Positions 15,669 to 24,832 of a stretch of 64,000 bases of DNA are shown here, in pieces; position 1 is the first letter of the stretch; every line of letters starts with the position of its first letter. Source of the stretch: Micromonospora sp. RHAY321 (GTDB taxonomy: Bacteria; Actinomycetota; Actinomycetes; Mycobacteriales; Micromonosporaceae); NCBI RefSeq assembly GCF_023896955.1, contig NZ_JAMHIW010000005.1, positions 345,219-409,218 on the forward strand, given 5' to 3'. Made by a program: the position numbers and the translations under genes. Under the pieces are notes generated by a model. That model was not told the origin of the DNA and did no database searches. It was given only the letters and a program-made list of their open reading frames with translations.

Positions 15669-16961
15669 GTGCAGAGCATCCGACGTGTCGCTGTCATCGG
15701 GGGCAACCGCATCCCCTTCGCCCGTTCCAACTCCCGCTACGCGGACGCGTCCAACTCGGACCTGCTCGGCGCGGCGCTGGACGGTCTGGTCGCCCGGTAC
15801 GGACTGGCCGGCCAACGGGTCGGCGAGGTGGTGGCCGGGGCGGTGCTCAAGCACTCCCGCGACTTCAACCTCACCCGCGAGGTGGTGCTCGGCTCCCGGC
15901 TCGACCCGCACACCCCGGCGTACGACATCCAGCAGGCGTGCGGCACCGGCCTGGAGGCGGCGATCCTCGTCGCCAACAAGATCGCCCTCGGGCAGCTCGA
16001 CGTGGGCATCGCCGGCGGCGTCGACACCACCTCCGACGCGCCGCTCGCGGTCAACGAGGAGATGCGGCGCACGCTGCTCAAACTCAACTCCGCCCGCACG
16101 CTCGGCGAACGGCTCAAGGTCGCCGCGAAGCTACGGCCGCTCCAGCCGTTCAAGCCGGACATCCCGCGCAACGCCGAGCCGCGTACCGGCCTGTCGATGG
16201 GGGACCACGCCGCCCGCACGGCGCTGCGCTGGCAGATCGACCGGCGGTCCCAGGACGAGCTGGCGCTGCGCTCCCACCAGCGACTGGCCGCCGCGTACGA
16301 CCAGGGTTTCTTCGACGACCTGATGACGCCGTACCTCGGGTTGACCCGCGATGCGAACCTCCGCCCCGACACCAGCCTGGAGAAGCTCGGCTCGCTCAAG
16401 CCGGTCTTCGGCACCCGGGGCCCGGACGCCGAGCAGGCCACCATGACCGCCGGCAACTCCTCGCCGCTCACCGACGGCGCGTCCACCGTGCTGCTGGCCA
16501 GCGAGGAGTGGGCGAGTGCGCACCACCTGCCGGTGCTGGCCTGGTTCAGCTGGTCGGAGACGGCGGCGGTGGACTTCGTGCACGGCGACGAGGGACTGTT
16601 GATGGCCCCCGCGTACGCGGTGCCCCGGATGCTGGCCCGGGCCGGGCTGACGCTGCAGGATTTCGACTACTACGAGATCCACGAGGCGTTCGCCTCGCAG
16701 GTGCTGGCCACGCTCGCCGCCTGGGAGTCGCCCGAGTTCTGCAAGGACCGACTCGGCCTGGACGCGCCGCTGGGCGCGATCGACCGGGACCGGGTCAACG
16801 TGAACGGGTCGTCCCTGGCCGCCGGGCACCCGTTCGCCGCCACCGGCGGGCGGATCGTGGCCACCCTGGCCAAGCTGCTGGCGCAGCGGGGCGGCGGACG
16901 CGGGCTCATCTCGATCTGCGCGGCCGGCGGCCAGGGCGTGACGGCCATCCTGGAGCGCTGA
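15669..16961 (+). CDS. Acetyl-CoA C-acyltransferase, FadA2 type
   Basis: Thiolase of 430 residues: thiolytic cleavage of 3-ketoacyl-CoA, or the reverse condensation. Seen: IQQACGTGLEAA with the nucleophilic Cys at about residue 91, GLSMGDHAAR, NSSPLTDGAS, YEIHEAFASQ, NVNGSSLAAGHPFAATGG with the catalytic His, and ICAAGGQG with the second Cys. The GTG start has GAGGAGG about 7 nt upstream. It is divergent from the FabG4/MaoC pair, which together could form a reductive or degradative cycle acting on (R)-hydroxyacyl intermediates. Confidence 0.94.
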   Translation: MQSIRRVAVIGGNRIPFARSNSRYADASNSDLLGAALDGLVARYGLAGQRVGEVVAGAVLKHSRDFNLTREVVLGSRLDPHTPAYDIQQACGTGLEAAILVANKIALGQLDVGIAGGVDTTSDAPLAVNEEMRRTLLKLNSARTLGERLKVAAKLRPLQPFKPDIPRNAEPRTGLSMGDHAARTALRWQIDRRSQDELALRSHQRLAAAYDQGFFDDLMTPYLGLTRDANLRPDTSLEKLGSLKPVFGTRGPDAEQATMTAGNSSPLTDGASTVLLASEEWASAHHLPVLAWFSWSETAAVDFVHGDEGLLMAPAYAVPRMLARAGLTLQDFDYYEIHEAFASQVLATLAAWESPEFCKDRLGLDAPLGAIDRDRVNVNGSSLAAGHPFAATGGRIVATLAKLLAQRGGGRGLISICAAGGQGVTAILER

Positions 16962-17023
16962 GCCGCCGGCCACCGCGCCCGATCGTCCCGGGCCGCCCCT
17001 TACCGGGTCATCCGCAAGCAGAC

Positions 17024-17045
17024 GTTAACGGTCTGTTCAGGACCC
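17024..17045 (+). promoter_or_regulatory. Possible 11-bp direct repeat (PHO-box-like)
   Basis: GTTAACGGTCT and GTTCAGGACCC are adjacent 11-bp units about 100 bp upstream of the GT2 gene. They resemble the spacing and GTTCA core of streptomycete PhoP boxes. The match is loose, and the first unit departs from the consensus. Confidence 0.25.
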
Positions 17046-17142
17046 GGCCCGCTGGTGGGAAGTTCGCCACGCCACGGTGATCGCTACCGCACCCTCGGTG
17101 CGGCACCGATCACTCCTGCGTGCGGAACGGGGCCGTAACACG

Positions 17143-18162
17143 ATGGAGTCCGTCGTCCCCGGGATGACCACCCTGTCGGTGGTCGTCCCGATGTTCAACG
17201 AGACCGCGGTCATCCCGGCCCTGGTCACCCGGCTGCGGCCGGTGCTCGACGCGCTCGGGGTCGACTACGAGGTGGTCGCCGTCGACGACGGCAGCCGGGA
17301 CGACACCGTGGCGGTGCTCTTCGACCACGGCCGGGACTGGCCGCAGTTGAGGGTCGTCCGGCTGCGGCGGAACAGCGGCCACCAGGCGGCGTTGACCGCC
17401 GGACTCCACCGGGCCGTCGGCCGGTGGGTGGTCAGCCTCGACGCGGATCTCCAGGATCCGCCGGAGGTCATCGCGGACATGCTCCGGGCGGCCCGCGAGG
17501 ACGGCGTGGACGTGGTCTACGGCGTTCGCGCCGACCGCAGCACCGACACGGTCTTCAAGCGCAACACCGCCCGGGTCTACTACTGGCTGATGCGCCGGCT
17601 GGTCGGTGCCGACCTGCCGGCGCAGGCCGGTGACTTCCGGCTGCTCAGTCGAGATGTGATCGAGGTGCTGCGCCGGTTGCCGGAACGCGCCCCGGTCTAC
17701 CGGCTGCTGGTGCCGTCGCTCGGTTTTCCCAGCGCCGAGGTGCGCTACGTCCGTGCGGCACGGGTCGCCGGCCAGACGAAGTACCCGCTGCGCCGGATGG
17801 TCGCCCTGGCCTGGGAGAGCACGGCGAACTTCTCCGCCGCGCCGCTGCGACTGGCCACCTGGCTGGGGATGTGCAGCTTCCTGCTCTGCCTCGGGCTGAT
17901 CGCGTTCGGCATGGTCGCGTACGTCGCCGGCGCCACCATCCCCGGCTGGACCTCGATGTTCGTCGCCGTGCTGCTGCTCAGCGGGGTGCAACTGGTCTGC
18001 CTCGGCCTGCTCGGCGACTACGTCGGGAGGATCTACGCCACCGTGCAGAACCGGCCGGCCTTCCACGTCGGGTTCGACTCGCTCGACGACGTCCCGCGTG
18101 CCGCGACGGTCGGGCCGATCGGTGACGAGTCACGCGCGCCCGTGGTCGGCGCCCGTGGCTGA
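17143..18162 (+). CDS. GT2 glycosyltransferase (polyprenyl-phosphate sugar synthase type)
   Basis: About 339 residues. The N-terminal GT-A domain has TLSVVVPMFNETAVI, VDDGSRDDT, RNSGHQAALTAGL and SLDADLQDPPE (the metal-binding DxD region), then AGDFRLLSRDV. Two C-terminal transmembrane helices follow (about residues 235-260 and 270-290), as in DPM1/GtrB/ArnC-like enzymes that load a sugar on a polyprenyl phosphate. The ATG at 17143 is chosen; 17077 (GTG) and 17164 (ATG) are alternatives without clear ribosome-binding sites. It overlaps the following membrane-protein gene by 8 nt, which could use the lipid-linked sugar. Confidence 0.88.
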   Translation: MESVVPGMTTLSVVVPMFNETAVIPALVTRLRPVLDALGVDYEVVAVDDGSRDDTVAVLFDHGRDWPQLRVVRLRRNSGHQAALTAGLHRAVGRWVVSLDADLQDPPEVIADMLRAAREDGVDVVYGVRADRSTDTVFKRNTARVYYWLMRRLVGADLPAQAGDFRLLSRDVIEVLRRLPERAPVYRLLVPSLGFPSAEVRYVRAARVAGQTKYPLRRMVALAWESTANFSAAPLRLATWLGMCSFLLCLGLIAFGMVAYVAGATIPGWTSMFVAVLLLSGVQLVCLGLLGDYVGRIYATVQNRPAFHVGFDSLDDVPRAATVGPIGDESRAPVVGARG

Positions 18163-20518
18163 CACCCTGCTGGCCGGGCGGGTCGACACCCCGACGCCGG
18201 TGTCGCGGCGGAACGCCCTCCTGCCGGTCCTCACCGGGCTGCCCTGGGCGCTCGCCGTCAGCGCCCTGCTGGTGCTCTGGTGGCGCGGCGGCGTGCCCGT
18301 CCCCGACCTGGCCCGGTACGCCGCGTACTGGACGTTCGCCCTGGTGCTGCCCGGGACCCTGGTGCACCGCGCGCTGCGCGGCGGCCGGGGCAACCTGCCG
18401 GAGGACCTCGCCCACGGCGCGGCCACCGGCCTGCTGCTCGAACTCGTCGCCTGGGCGTCGGCCGCCGCGACCGGCCAGCAGTCCCTGCTGCGCTGGTGGC
18501 CGCTTCCGGTGCTGGTCGCGTTCGCCGCCGTACCCGCGCTGCGCCGGCACTGGCGGATCGGCGAACGCCGGCCGCTGCCGATCGGTTGGCACTGGGCGAT
18601 GGGCGGGGCGCTGCTGCTGGTGCTGGCCTGGGGGTACACCCAGTGGCGGATGGTCCCGCTGCCCCCGGTGCACGGCGGCTACTACCAGGACCTGCTCTAC
18701 CACCTGGGGCTGGTGCAGGAGTTGACCCGGGCGATGCCGTTCGAGTTGCCGCACGTCGCCGGCGAGGAGTTGCGCTACCACTACCTCTCCGACGCCCACG
18801 TCGCCGCCGGCAGCATGATCACCGGCATCTCACCGCCGGTGGTGCTGCTGCGACTCTGGCTGGTGCCGGTGATCGGCACGGCGGTGGTGCTCGCGGCCGG
18901 GCTGGTCCGGGACCTGAGCGGCGCCGCCTGGACCGGCCCGGTGGTCGCTGTCGCCGGCTTCCTCGGGACCACCGTCACGCTCGCCTCGCCCGCCGGCGCG
19001 TCCGGTGAGATGCCGCTGTCGTACGCCAGCCCGTCGCAGACCTACGTCCTGGTGCCGCTGCTGCTGCTCACCGGGCTCTGTGTGGAGGTGGCGCGGGGGC
19101 GTGGCCTCGGCCGGGCCTGGCCGCTGGTCCCGGCACTCGGGCTGGTGTGTGCGGGGGCGAAGTCGAGCGCCCTGCCGCCGTTGATCGCCGGCCTGGGTCT
19201 CACCGCGGCTGTGGTCTGGTGGCGGGAGCGACGCGTGCCGCGGCCCGCGCTGGTGGCGTTGGCCTGTCTGGTGGCGGCGATGGCGCTCGGCTTCCGACTG
19301 TTCGCCGGAGGTGGCGCCTCGACGCTGCGGGTGCAGGCGTTGGCGCTGCTGCACTTCACCGCCCCGTACGCTGAGACGCTCGGTCGGGGCGACGGGATCT
19401 GGCCGGCCGCGCCACTGCCGCCGGGCATCAACGACGGTGGTGCCCTCGGGTGGCTGCTGGCGTTCGCCGTGGTCGGGTGGTGGGTGCTGGGCCACGCCCC
19501 CCGGTGGGTCGGGATGATCCTGCTCGTCGACCGGGGGCAGCGGGCCGATCCGGCGGTCTGGCTGCTCGCCGGCACGGTGCTGGCCGGGGCCGCGACCACC
19601 TGGGTGTTCCAGCACCCGTCGGTCAGTCAGATCTACTTCTGGATGGGCGTCATCCCGGTCGGCGCGGTGCTGACCACCTGGTCGCTGGCTGCGGCCCGCG
19701 TGCCCTGGCCGGTGCTGGTGTCGACCGCCGGAGCGGGTGCGCTGGTGGCGCTCGCCGCGGCCGGAGCGCTGGGTGGGCTCGTCGTGCCGGCCATCGGCCG
19801 TCCCGACCGGAGCATCGAGGGGTGGCTGCGGGTGCTGGGCGCCTCGGCGGTCCGGTACGCGGTGTTCGTCGCACTGGCCGCGGCCCTCGCCGTCGGGGTG
19901 GCGGCGCTGTGGCGGCGGCGGGTCCCGTCGTCGGGGGGTCGTCGGCGGGCGGCCACGGTGGCGGTCGCCGGTGTCAGCGCCGCGCTGCTCGGCGCCAGCA
20001 TCGCGGTCAGCGTGTCCGGGACCCTCCGCTCGGTGGCGAGCGAGCCCGGGCCGGCGAGCGGGCCGCAGCCGTACGCGCTGACCGCCGACGAGATGCGCGC
20101 CGCGTTGTGGCTGGACGCGAACGCCGCCGCCGACGACGTGGTCGCCACGAACGTGCACTGCCGGCCGGTGCGGACCACCCCGCACTGTGATGCCCGGGCA
20201 TTCTGGGTGACCGGCCTCGGCGGGCACCGGGCCGTGGTGGAGAGCTGGGGCTACACCGACGCGGTGGTGGCCGCGCACGGTGTGGCCAACCTGGGGTACG
20301 CCCGGCAGAGCTTCCCCGACCAGGAGCTGTTCGCACTCAACGAGCGGATCTTCACGGCGCCGGCGACGGCCGACCTGGACCGGCTCCGGACGGCGTACGG
20401 CGTCCGGTGGATCTTCGCGGACACCCGGGCGGGTGCCGTGTCGCCGGAGCTGGCGCGCCTGGCCCCGGTGCGGCTGGTCTCCGGCTCGGTCACGGTCCAC
20501 GAGCTGACCGGCCCCTGA
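18155..20518 (+). CDS. Large polytopic membrane protein, possible GT-C glycosyltransferase
   Basis: About 787 residues. Many hydrophobic helices (roughly a dozen) span residues 20-640, followed by a soluble C-terminal domain of ~150 residues that should face outward. I do not recognise a named family. The topology, and the C-terminal domain with repeated short aromatic motifs (VVESWGYTD, VRWIFADTRA), resemble GT-C-like proteins using polyprenyl-phosphate sugars. The overlap with the preceding GT2 gene supports that. The GTG at 18155 is the likely start; another lies at 18143. Function is inferred only from context. Confidence 0.75.
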   Translation: MADTLLAGRVDTPTPVSRRNALLPVLTGLPWALAVSALLVLWWRGGVPVPDLARYAAYWTFALVLPGTLVHRALRGGRGNLPEDLAHGAATGLLLELVAWASAAATGQQSLLRWWPLPVLVAFAAVPALRRHWRIGERRPLPIGWHWAMGGALLLVLAWGYTQWRMVPLPPVHGGYYQDLLYHLGLVQELTRAMPFELPHVAGEELRYHYLSDAHVAAGSMITGISPPVVLLRLWLVPVIGTAVVLAAGLVRDLSGAAWTGPVVAVAGFLGTTVTLASPAGASGEMPLSYASPSQTYVLVPLLLLTGLCVEVARGRGLGRAWPLVPALGLVCAGAKSSALPPLIAGLGLTAAVVWWRERRVPRPALVALACLVAAMALGFRLFAGGGASTLRVQALALLHFTAPYAETLGRGDGIWPAAPLPPGINDGGALGWLLAFAVVGWWVLGHAPRWVGMILLVDRGQRADPAVWLLAGTVLAGAATTWVFQHPSVSQIYFWMGVIPVGAVLTTWSLAAARVPWPVLVSTAGAGALVALAAAGALGGLVVPAIGRPDRSIEGWLRVLGASAVRYAVFVALAAALAVGVAALWRRRVPSSGGRRRAATVAVAGVSAALLGASIAVSVSGTLRSVASEPGPASGPQPYALTADEMRAALWLDANAAADDVVATNVHCRPVRTTPHCDARAFWVTGLGGHRAVVESWGYTDAVVAAHGVANLGYARQSFPDQELFALNERIFTAPATADLDRLRTAYGVRWIFADTRAGAVSPELARLAPVRLVSGSVTVHELTGP

Positions 20519-20569
20519 GCCGTCGGCCCGGTCCGGGTGCTGACCAGCGCGTGCGGGACAATGAGGTAC

Positions 20570-21994
20570 GTGACGACGATCCCCAACGTGCTCGCCAACC
20601 GGTACGCCTCGCCCGAGTTGGTCGCCCTCTGGTCCCCGGAGGAGAAGGTCCGGATGGAGCGGCGCCTCTGGCTCGCCGTTCTCCGCGCTCAGCGCGACCT
20701 CGGTGTGCCGGTGCCGGACGGCGTGGTCGAGGCGTACGAGCGGGTGCTCGACCAGGTCGACCTCGCCTCGATCGCCGAGCGGGAGCGGGTCACCCGGCAC
20801 GACGTGAAGGCCCGGATCGAGGAGTTCAGCGCGCTCGCCGGGCACGAGCACGTGCACAAGGGGATGACCTCCCGGGATCTCACCGAGAACGTCGAGCAGT
20901 TGCAGGTGCGCGCCTCGCTGGAGTTGATCCGGGACCGCGTGGTGGCCACCCTGGCCCGCCTCGCCTGGCTCGCCCACGAGCACTCCGAGCTGGTGATGAC
21001 CGGCCGTTCGCACAACGTGGCGGCGCAGGCCACGACGCTGGGCAAGCGCTTCGCGTCGGCGGCGGAGGAGCTGCTGATCGCGTACGAGCGGTTGGAGGAC
21101 CTGATCGCCCGCTACCCGCTGCGTGGGATCAAGGGGCCGGTCGGCACGGCCGCCGACCAGTTGGACCTCTTCGACGGCGACGCCGACAAGGTGGCCGAGC
21201 TGGAGCGCCGGGTCGCCGAGCACCTGGGCTTCTCCCGGGTGCTGCACAGCGTCGGGCAGGTCTATCCCCGGTCGCTGGACTTCGACGTGCTGGCCGCGCT
21301 GGCGCAGACCGCCGCCGCGCCCTCGTCGCTGGCCACCACCATCCGGCTGATGGTCGGCCAGGAGCTGGTCACCGAGGGCTTCAAGCCGGGCCAGGTCGGC
21401 TCCAGCGCGATGCCGCACAAGATGAACACCCGCTCGTCGGAGCGGGTGAACGGCTTCGCGGTGATCATCCGGGGTTACCTGTCGATGGTCGGCGAACTGG
21501 CCGGTGACCAGTGGAACGAGGGGGACGTCTCCTGCTCCGTGGTCCGTCGGGTGGCCCTGCCGGACGCGTTCTTCGCCGCCGACGGGCTGTTCCAGACCTT
21601 CCTCACCGTGCTCGACGAGTTCGGCGCGTACCCGGCGGTGATCAACCGGGAGCTGGAGCGGTTCCTGCCCTTCCTGGCCACCACGAAGATCCTGGTGGCG
21701 GCGGTCCGGCGCGGCGTCGGCCGGGAGGTCGCACACGAGGTGATCAAGGAGCACGCGGTCGCGGTGGCGCTGGCCATGCGCGAGAAGGGTGCCCCGGAGA
21801 ACGATCTCTTCGACCGGCTGGCCGCGGACGGCCGGCTCGGCCTGTCCCGCGCCGACATCGACACCCTGGTCGCCGACCGCACGGCCTTCGTCGGCGCCGC
21901 CTCCGCCCAGGTGGCAGCGGTCACCCGCCGCATCACCGAGGTGGTCACGGCCCACCCCGAAGCCGCCACCTACTCCCCACCCCCCATCCTCTAA
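20570..21994 (+). CDS. purB: Adenylosuccinate lyase
   Basis: 474 residues. Cleaves fumarate from SAICAR and from adenylosuccinate, two steps of purine synthesis. Seen: HEHVHKGMTSRDLTENVEQ, TGRSHNVAAQ and the fumarase/ASL signature GQVGSSAMPHKMN. The GTG giving MTTIPNVLANRYAS is preferred since a GACAAT -10-like hexamer lies 7 nt before it; an in-frame ATG at 20561 adds three residues. It stands alone, followed by a dispersed palindromic repeat. Confidence 0.96.
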   Translation: MTTIPNVLANRYASPELVALWSPEEKVRMERRLWLAVLRAQRDLGVPVPDGVVEAYERVLDQVDLASIAERERVTRHDVKARIEEFSALAGHEHVHKGMTSRDLTENVEQLQVRASLELIRDRVVATLARLAWLAHEHSELVMTGRSHNVAAQATTLGKRFASAAEELLIAYERLEDLIARYPLRGIKGPVGTAADQLDLFDGDADKVAELERRVAEHLGFSRVLHSVGQVYPRSLDFDVLAALAQTAAAPSSLATTIRLMVGQELVTEGFKPGQVGSSAMPHKMNTRSSERVNGFAVIIRGYLSMVGELAGDQWNEGDVSCSVVRRVALPDAFFAADGLFQTFLTVLDEFGAYPAVINRELERFLPFLATTKILVAAVRRGVGREVAHEVIKEHAVAVALAMREKGAPENDLFDRLAADGRLGLSRADIDTLVADRTAFVGAASAQVAAVTRRITEVVTAHPEAATYSPPPIL

Positions 21995-22025
21995 CCCCAC
22001 CGGCCGCCCCCCCGGTTCGTTTGAT

Positions 22026-22080
22026 CATGAAGTTGTTGCCCCGACACGCCGAGGTGGAGGGCAACAACTTCATGGTCAAC
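22026..22080. repeat. Dispersed palindromic repeat, copy 2
   Basis: Perfect 15-bp arms (22026-22040 / 22060-22074) that extend further with one mismatch. It matches copy 1 at 372-426 at about 50 of 55 positions, loop included. It lies between the converging purB and YbjQ genes, where it could also end transcription. Confidence 0.8.
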
Positions 22081-22134
22081 AGGGCTGGGCTGGGCTGCGC
22101 TGGACAGGGCTGGGCTGGGCTGGGCTGGGCCTGG
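22081..22134. repeat. GGGCT microsatellite
   Basis: Imperfect run of GGGCT units ending at the stop codon of the YbjQ-family gene. It is a low-complexity tract directly beside the palindromic repeat and is prone to slippage. No function is visible. Confidence 0.7.
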
Positions 22135-22593
22135 TCAGTCGCCGGTGGGGGTTTCGGCGGCGGTGCGGAGGTTGGGGGCGCTGGCTGGTTCGGCGATGCC
22201 GCCCGGTGCTTCCACGACGCCCGGCTGCTGCGCCGTTTCCGCCGCGATCGCGGGCTGGTCGGAGGGCATGACGTCCGGCATGACGGGTGCGACGATCACG
22301 GCCGTGCCGTAGGCGCAGATCTCCATCCACATCTCGCCGCAGTCCCGGCTGTCGAACCGCATGCCGATCACCGCGTTCGCGCCCAGCCGCAGGGCCTCCT
22401 CGCCGAGCCGGGCCACCGAGTCGGTGCGCCACCGGGTCAGGTTGTCCGGTGCCATCGGGTCGTACGCGCCACCGCGCAGGTTCTTGACCCCCTCGCGGTA
22501 CGGGTTGCGCGTCCTGGCCATCGATGACACCACCTCACCGAGAATCTGGCGGATCTCGTAGCCGGGCAGTTGCTCCGTCGTCACGACCAGCAC
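22135..22593 (-). CDS. YbjQ/UPF0145 family protein
   Basis: 152 residues. The first ~105 are the YbjQ (DUF74) domain: VVTTEQLPGYEIRQILGEV, ARLGEEALRLGANAVIGMRFDS, and a final AYGTAVIV. The family forms pentameric rings and may bind metal; its role is undefined. The C-terminal ~45 residues are Pro/Ala/Glu-rich and look disordered. The GTG at 22593 gives the normal family N-terminus, and no Shine-Dalgarno is evident. Confidence 0.85.
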   Translation of the reverse strand: MLVVTTEQLPGYEIRQILGEVVSSMARTRNPYREGVKNLRGGAYDPMAPDNLTRWRTDSVARLGEEALRLGANAVIGMRFDSRDCGEMWMEICAYGTAVIVAPVMPDVMPSDQPAIAAETAQQPGVVEAPGGIAEPASAPNLRTAAETPTGD

Positions 22594-22665
22594 GTTTCCG
22601 ATGCTGTCAGGAGTGGCGCGACCCGATCGTGTGCATTGTTCACCTGATCGGATGCTGCAAAACGA

Positions 22666-22708
22666 CGCGGCGCGGACGGCCGGCACGCCGCCGACCATCC
22701 GCGCCGCG
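22666..22708 (-). terminator. Hairpin after S1 protease
   Basis: Inverted repeat with 13 of 14 matching bp (22666-22679 / 22695-22708) 15 bp beyond the protease stop. There is no clear T-tract. Confidence 0.5.
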
Positions 22709-22722
22709 CCGGGCGCTAACCG

Positions 22723-23406
22723 TCAGACACCGGCCACCGAGGTGATCCAGGCCCGGTTGTACGCAACGCTGCCGTAGTTCTGGATGCTGTAGCCGTCGGC
22801 CGTGGAGGCGACGCCGACCTGCTGGCCGTTGTAGAACTGCGGGCCACCGGAGTCACCCCGCCAGGCGTTACCGCTGATCTCGCTGCTGCGGATCGCCTGC
22901 CCGCCGTACGCGTCGGTCACGCTGTTGCTGGTCACCCGGACGGTGGCGGTCTTCAGCTGGGCGGACGCCGAGCAGCCGCTGTAGCAGGTCATGCCCCAGC
23001 CGTAGATCGAGTTCGTCGAGTTGATCGGCGGGTTGCTGCTGGCCAGGCTCACCGCGGAGGTGGTGACGGCGCTGGAGAGCCGCATGAGCGCGAGGTCGTA
23101 GCGGGTGTAGGTGGCGCTGACGGTGCGGGTGACCCCGCCGGAGGCGCGGTAGACGCTGCCGACCCGCACGGACATGGTGCCGTTGATGCAGTGCCGGGCG
23201 GTGAGCACCCACTGGGCGGCGATCACGCTGCCGGAGCAGGTGAACGAGCCGTTGCTCATGACCGCGGCGGCCCAGGGCGCGGACGAGACGGTGCCGCCGC
23301 CGATGATGGGTTGCGGGCCGGCGGGGGCGGCGACGGCGCCGGACGAGGCGCCGAGGACGCCGACCAGCGCGGTGCCGAGCAGGGCGAGCAGGGGACGGAT
23401 GCGCAT
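22723..23406 (-). CDS. Secreted S1 (chymotrypsin-fold) serine protease
   Basis: 227 residues. Signal peptide at 1-27 (hydrophobic core, AVA-AP cleavage), then PIIGGGTVSSAPWAAAV as the mature N-terminus. The catalytic triad is visible: His in VLTARHCING, Asp in TRYDLALMRL, Ser in WRGDSGGPQF. Cysteine pairs around the His and in GMTCYSGCSA suggest disulfides. The residue six before the catalytic Ser is Asn rather than Asp, so cleavage after Lys/Arg is not assured. The ATG has AAGGAG about 7 nt upstream. Confidence 0.92.
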   Translation of the reverse strand: MRIRPLLALLGTALVGVLGASSGAVAAPAGPQPIIGGGTVSSAPWAAAVMSNGSFTCSGSVIAAQWVLTARHCINGTMSVRVGSVYRASGGVTRTVSATYTRYDLALMRLSSAVTTSAVSLASSNPPINSTNSIYGWGMTCYSGCSASAQLKTATVRVTSNSVTDAYGGQAIRSSEISGNAWRGDSGGPQFYNGQQVGVASTADGYSIQNYGSVAYNRAWITSVAGV

Positions 23407-23761
23407 CGGGTGGACTCCTTGGACGGGGCGGGCCCGGGGTCGCCGGGCGCGGGAGGGCGGCAGCGGGGATCCCCGCTACCACTGACATCGAACTGCGTCG
23501 ATGTACAGTAGGGCGCGCGGCGGCCGTTTTCAAGGGTCGGATCGAGATTAACAAATGTAACGGTTTGGCTACTCGCGGCGCTGCATATCCCCTGGTGAGA
23601 CCTCGTTTCCCGCCTGACGGCCGGTCCCGGAGGCCGGTTATGTCGATCACTGCCTGAACTGCGCCCGGCCGGTGCGTCCGCGACGGAATCTGCCAGGTAC
23701 GCTGGCTGCGCTCGCCCGTTGTGGGTCGGCACCCAACTGCGTACACAGTCAGGAGTGCCCA
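23407..23761. other. 355-bp intergenic region between the S1 protease and purS
   Basis: Holds the divergent promoters. It is less GC-rich than its surroundings around 23530-23570. TTTGGCTACTCGCG at 23564-23577 repeats exactly the left flank of the TetR operator at 5202-5215, but the right half-site is missing. TACGCT at 23698-23703 is a possible -10 for purS. No gene is seen. Confidence 0.5.
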
Positions 23762-24025
23762 GTGCCTCGCGTCGTCGTCGACGTCATGCTCAAGCCCGAG
23801 ATCCTCGATCCGCAGGGCCAGGCCGTCGCAAACGCGCTGCCCCGGCTCGGCGTCAGCGACGTCGCCTCGGTTCGGATCGGCAGGCGGATCGAGATCGAGT
23901 TCGCCGGTGAACCGGACCTGGACCGTGCCCGGGAGATCGCCGACAAGCTGCTCGCCAACCCGGTCATCGAGGACTTCACCGTCCGCCTGGTCGAGGCCGA
24001 CGAGACCGCGGACGCCCGCTCGTGA
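23762..24025 (+). CDS. purS: Phosphoribosylformylglycinamidine synthase subunit PurS
   Basis: 87 residues. Small subunit that joins PurQ and PurL in the FGAM synthase complex. Seen: [30 protein letters not shown] and [13 protein letters not shown], the PurS pattern. The GTG start has AGGAG 7 nt upstream. Its stop overlaps the start of purQ by 4 nt, giving coupled synthesis of the subunits. Confidence 0.95.
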   Translation: MPRVVVDVMLKPEILDPQGQAVANALPRLGVSDVASVRIGRRIEIEFAGEPDLDRAREIADKLLANPVIEDFTVRLVEADETADARS

Positions 24026-24705
24026 CCGCCCGGGTCGGTGTCGTCACCTTCCCCGGCTCGCTCGACGACGGGGACGCCGCCCGAGCCGTCCGGATCGCCG
24101 GTGCCGAGCCGGTCCGGCTCTGGCACGGTGACCCGGATCTGCACGGGGTCGACGCGGTCGTGCTGCCCGGCGGCTTCTCCTACGGGGACTACCTGCGCTG
24201 CGGGGCCATCGCCCGGTTCGCGCCGGTGATGGAGACGATCGTGGACGCCGCCCACGGCGGCCTGCCGGTCCTCGGCATCTGCAACGGCTTCCAGATCCTC
24301 TGCGAGGCGCACCTGCTGCCCGGCGCGCTCACCCGCAACCAGCACCTGCACTTCCGCAACCGGGACCAGATCCTGCGCATCGAGTCGGCCGGCACCGCGT
24401 GGACCAACGCGTTCCAGCCCGGCCAGGAGGTGCTGATCCCGGTCAAGAACGGCGAGGGCTGCTACGTCGCCGACACCGCGACGCTGGACCAGCTGGAAGC
24501 CGAGGGCCGCGTCGTCGCCCGCTACGTCGGCGGCAACCCGAACGGGTCGCAGCGCGACATCGCCGCGATCACCAACCCCGCCGGCAACGTGGTCGGCATC
24601 ATGCCGCACCCCGAGCACGCGGTGGAGGCGCTCACCGGCCCCTCGCTGGACGGCCTCGGCTTCTTCACCTCGGTCCTCAAGCATCTGGTGGGGGCGCCGG
24701 CGTGA
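24022..24705 (+). CDS. purQ: Phosphoribosylformylglycinamidine synthase subunit PurQ
   Basis: 227 residues. Class I glutaminase that supplies ammonia to PurL. Seen: [35 protein letters not shown], the nucleophile in [11 protein letters not shown], and the His/Glu pair in [11 protein letters not shown]. The start codon overlaps the purS stop. A 128-bp gap with a repeat-like sequence separates it from purL. Confidence 0.97.
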   Translation: MTARVGVVTFPGSLDDGDAARAVRIAGAEPVRLWHGDPDLHGVDAVVLPGGFSYGDYLRCGAIARFAPVMETIVDAAHGGLPVLGICNGFQILCEAHLLPGALTRNQHLHFRNRDQILRIESAGTAWTNAFQPGQEVLIPVKNGEGCYVADTATLDQLEAEGRVVARYVGGNPNGSQRDIAAITNPAGNVVGIMPHPEHAVEALTGPSLDGLGFFTSVLKHLVGAPA

Positions 24706-24770
24706 GCGGGAGGAGTGAGCCCGGTCCGCGAGCCCCGCAGTCGCGAACGAAGTGCGGAGCGGTGACCGGC
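24704..24770 (+). repeat. Dispersed intra-operon repeat (diverged copy)
   Basis: Begins at the purQ stop codon and contains GCGAGCCCCGCAGTCGCGAA, also present in both tandem 59-bp units at 41285-41402. As there, it lies between two co-oriented genes and starts at a TGAGCG overlapping a stop codon. It extends the purQ-purL gap. Confidence 0.6.
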
Positions 24771-24832
24771 GGCACGATCATCGGTCAGCTCAACCGCCGG
24801 TCAGGCGGGCACGAGCGCAGCGAGGAGAGGTC

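Noticed and set aside
18830..22000. Over 1000-codon open minus-strand frame
   Set aside because: Spans the opposite strand of two clear genes (membrane protein and purB). The translation is Gly/His/Gln/Arg-rich with no domains, typical of antisense frames in high-GC DNA.
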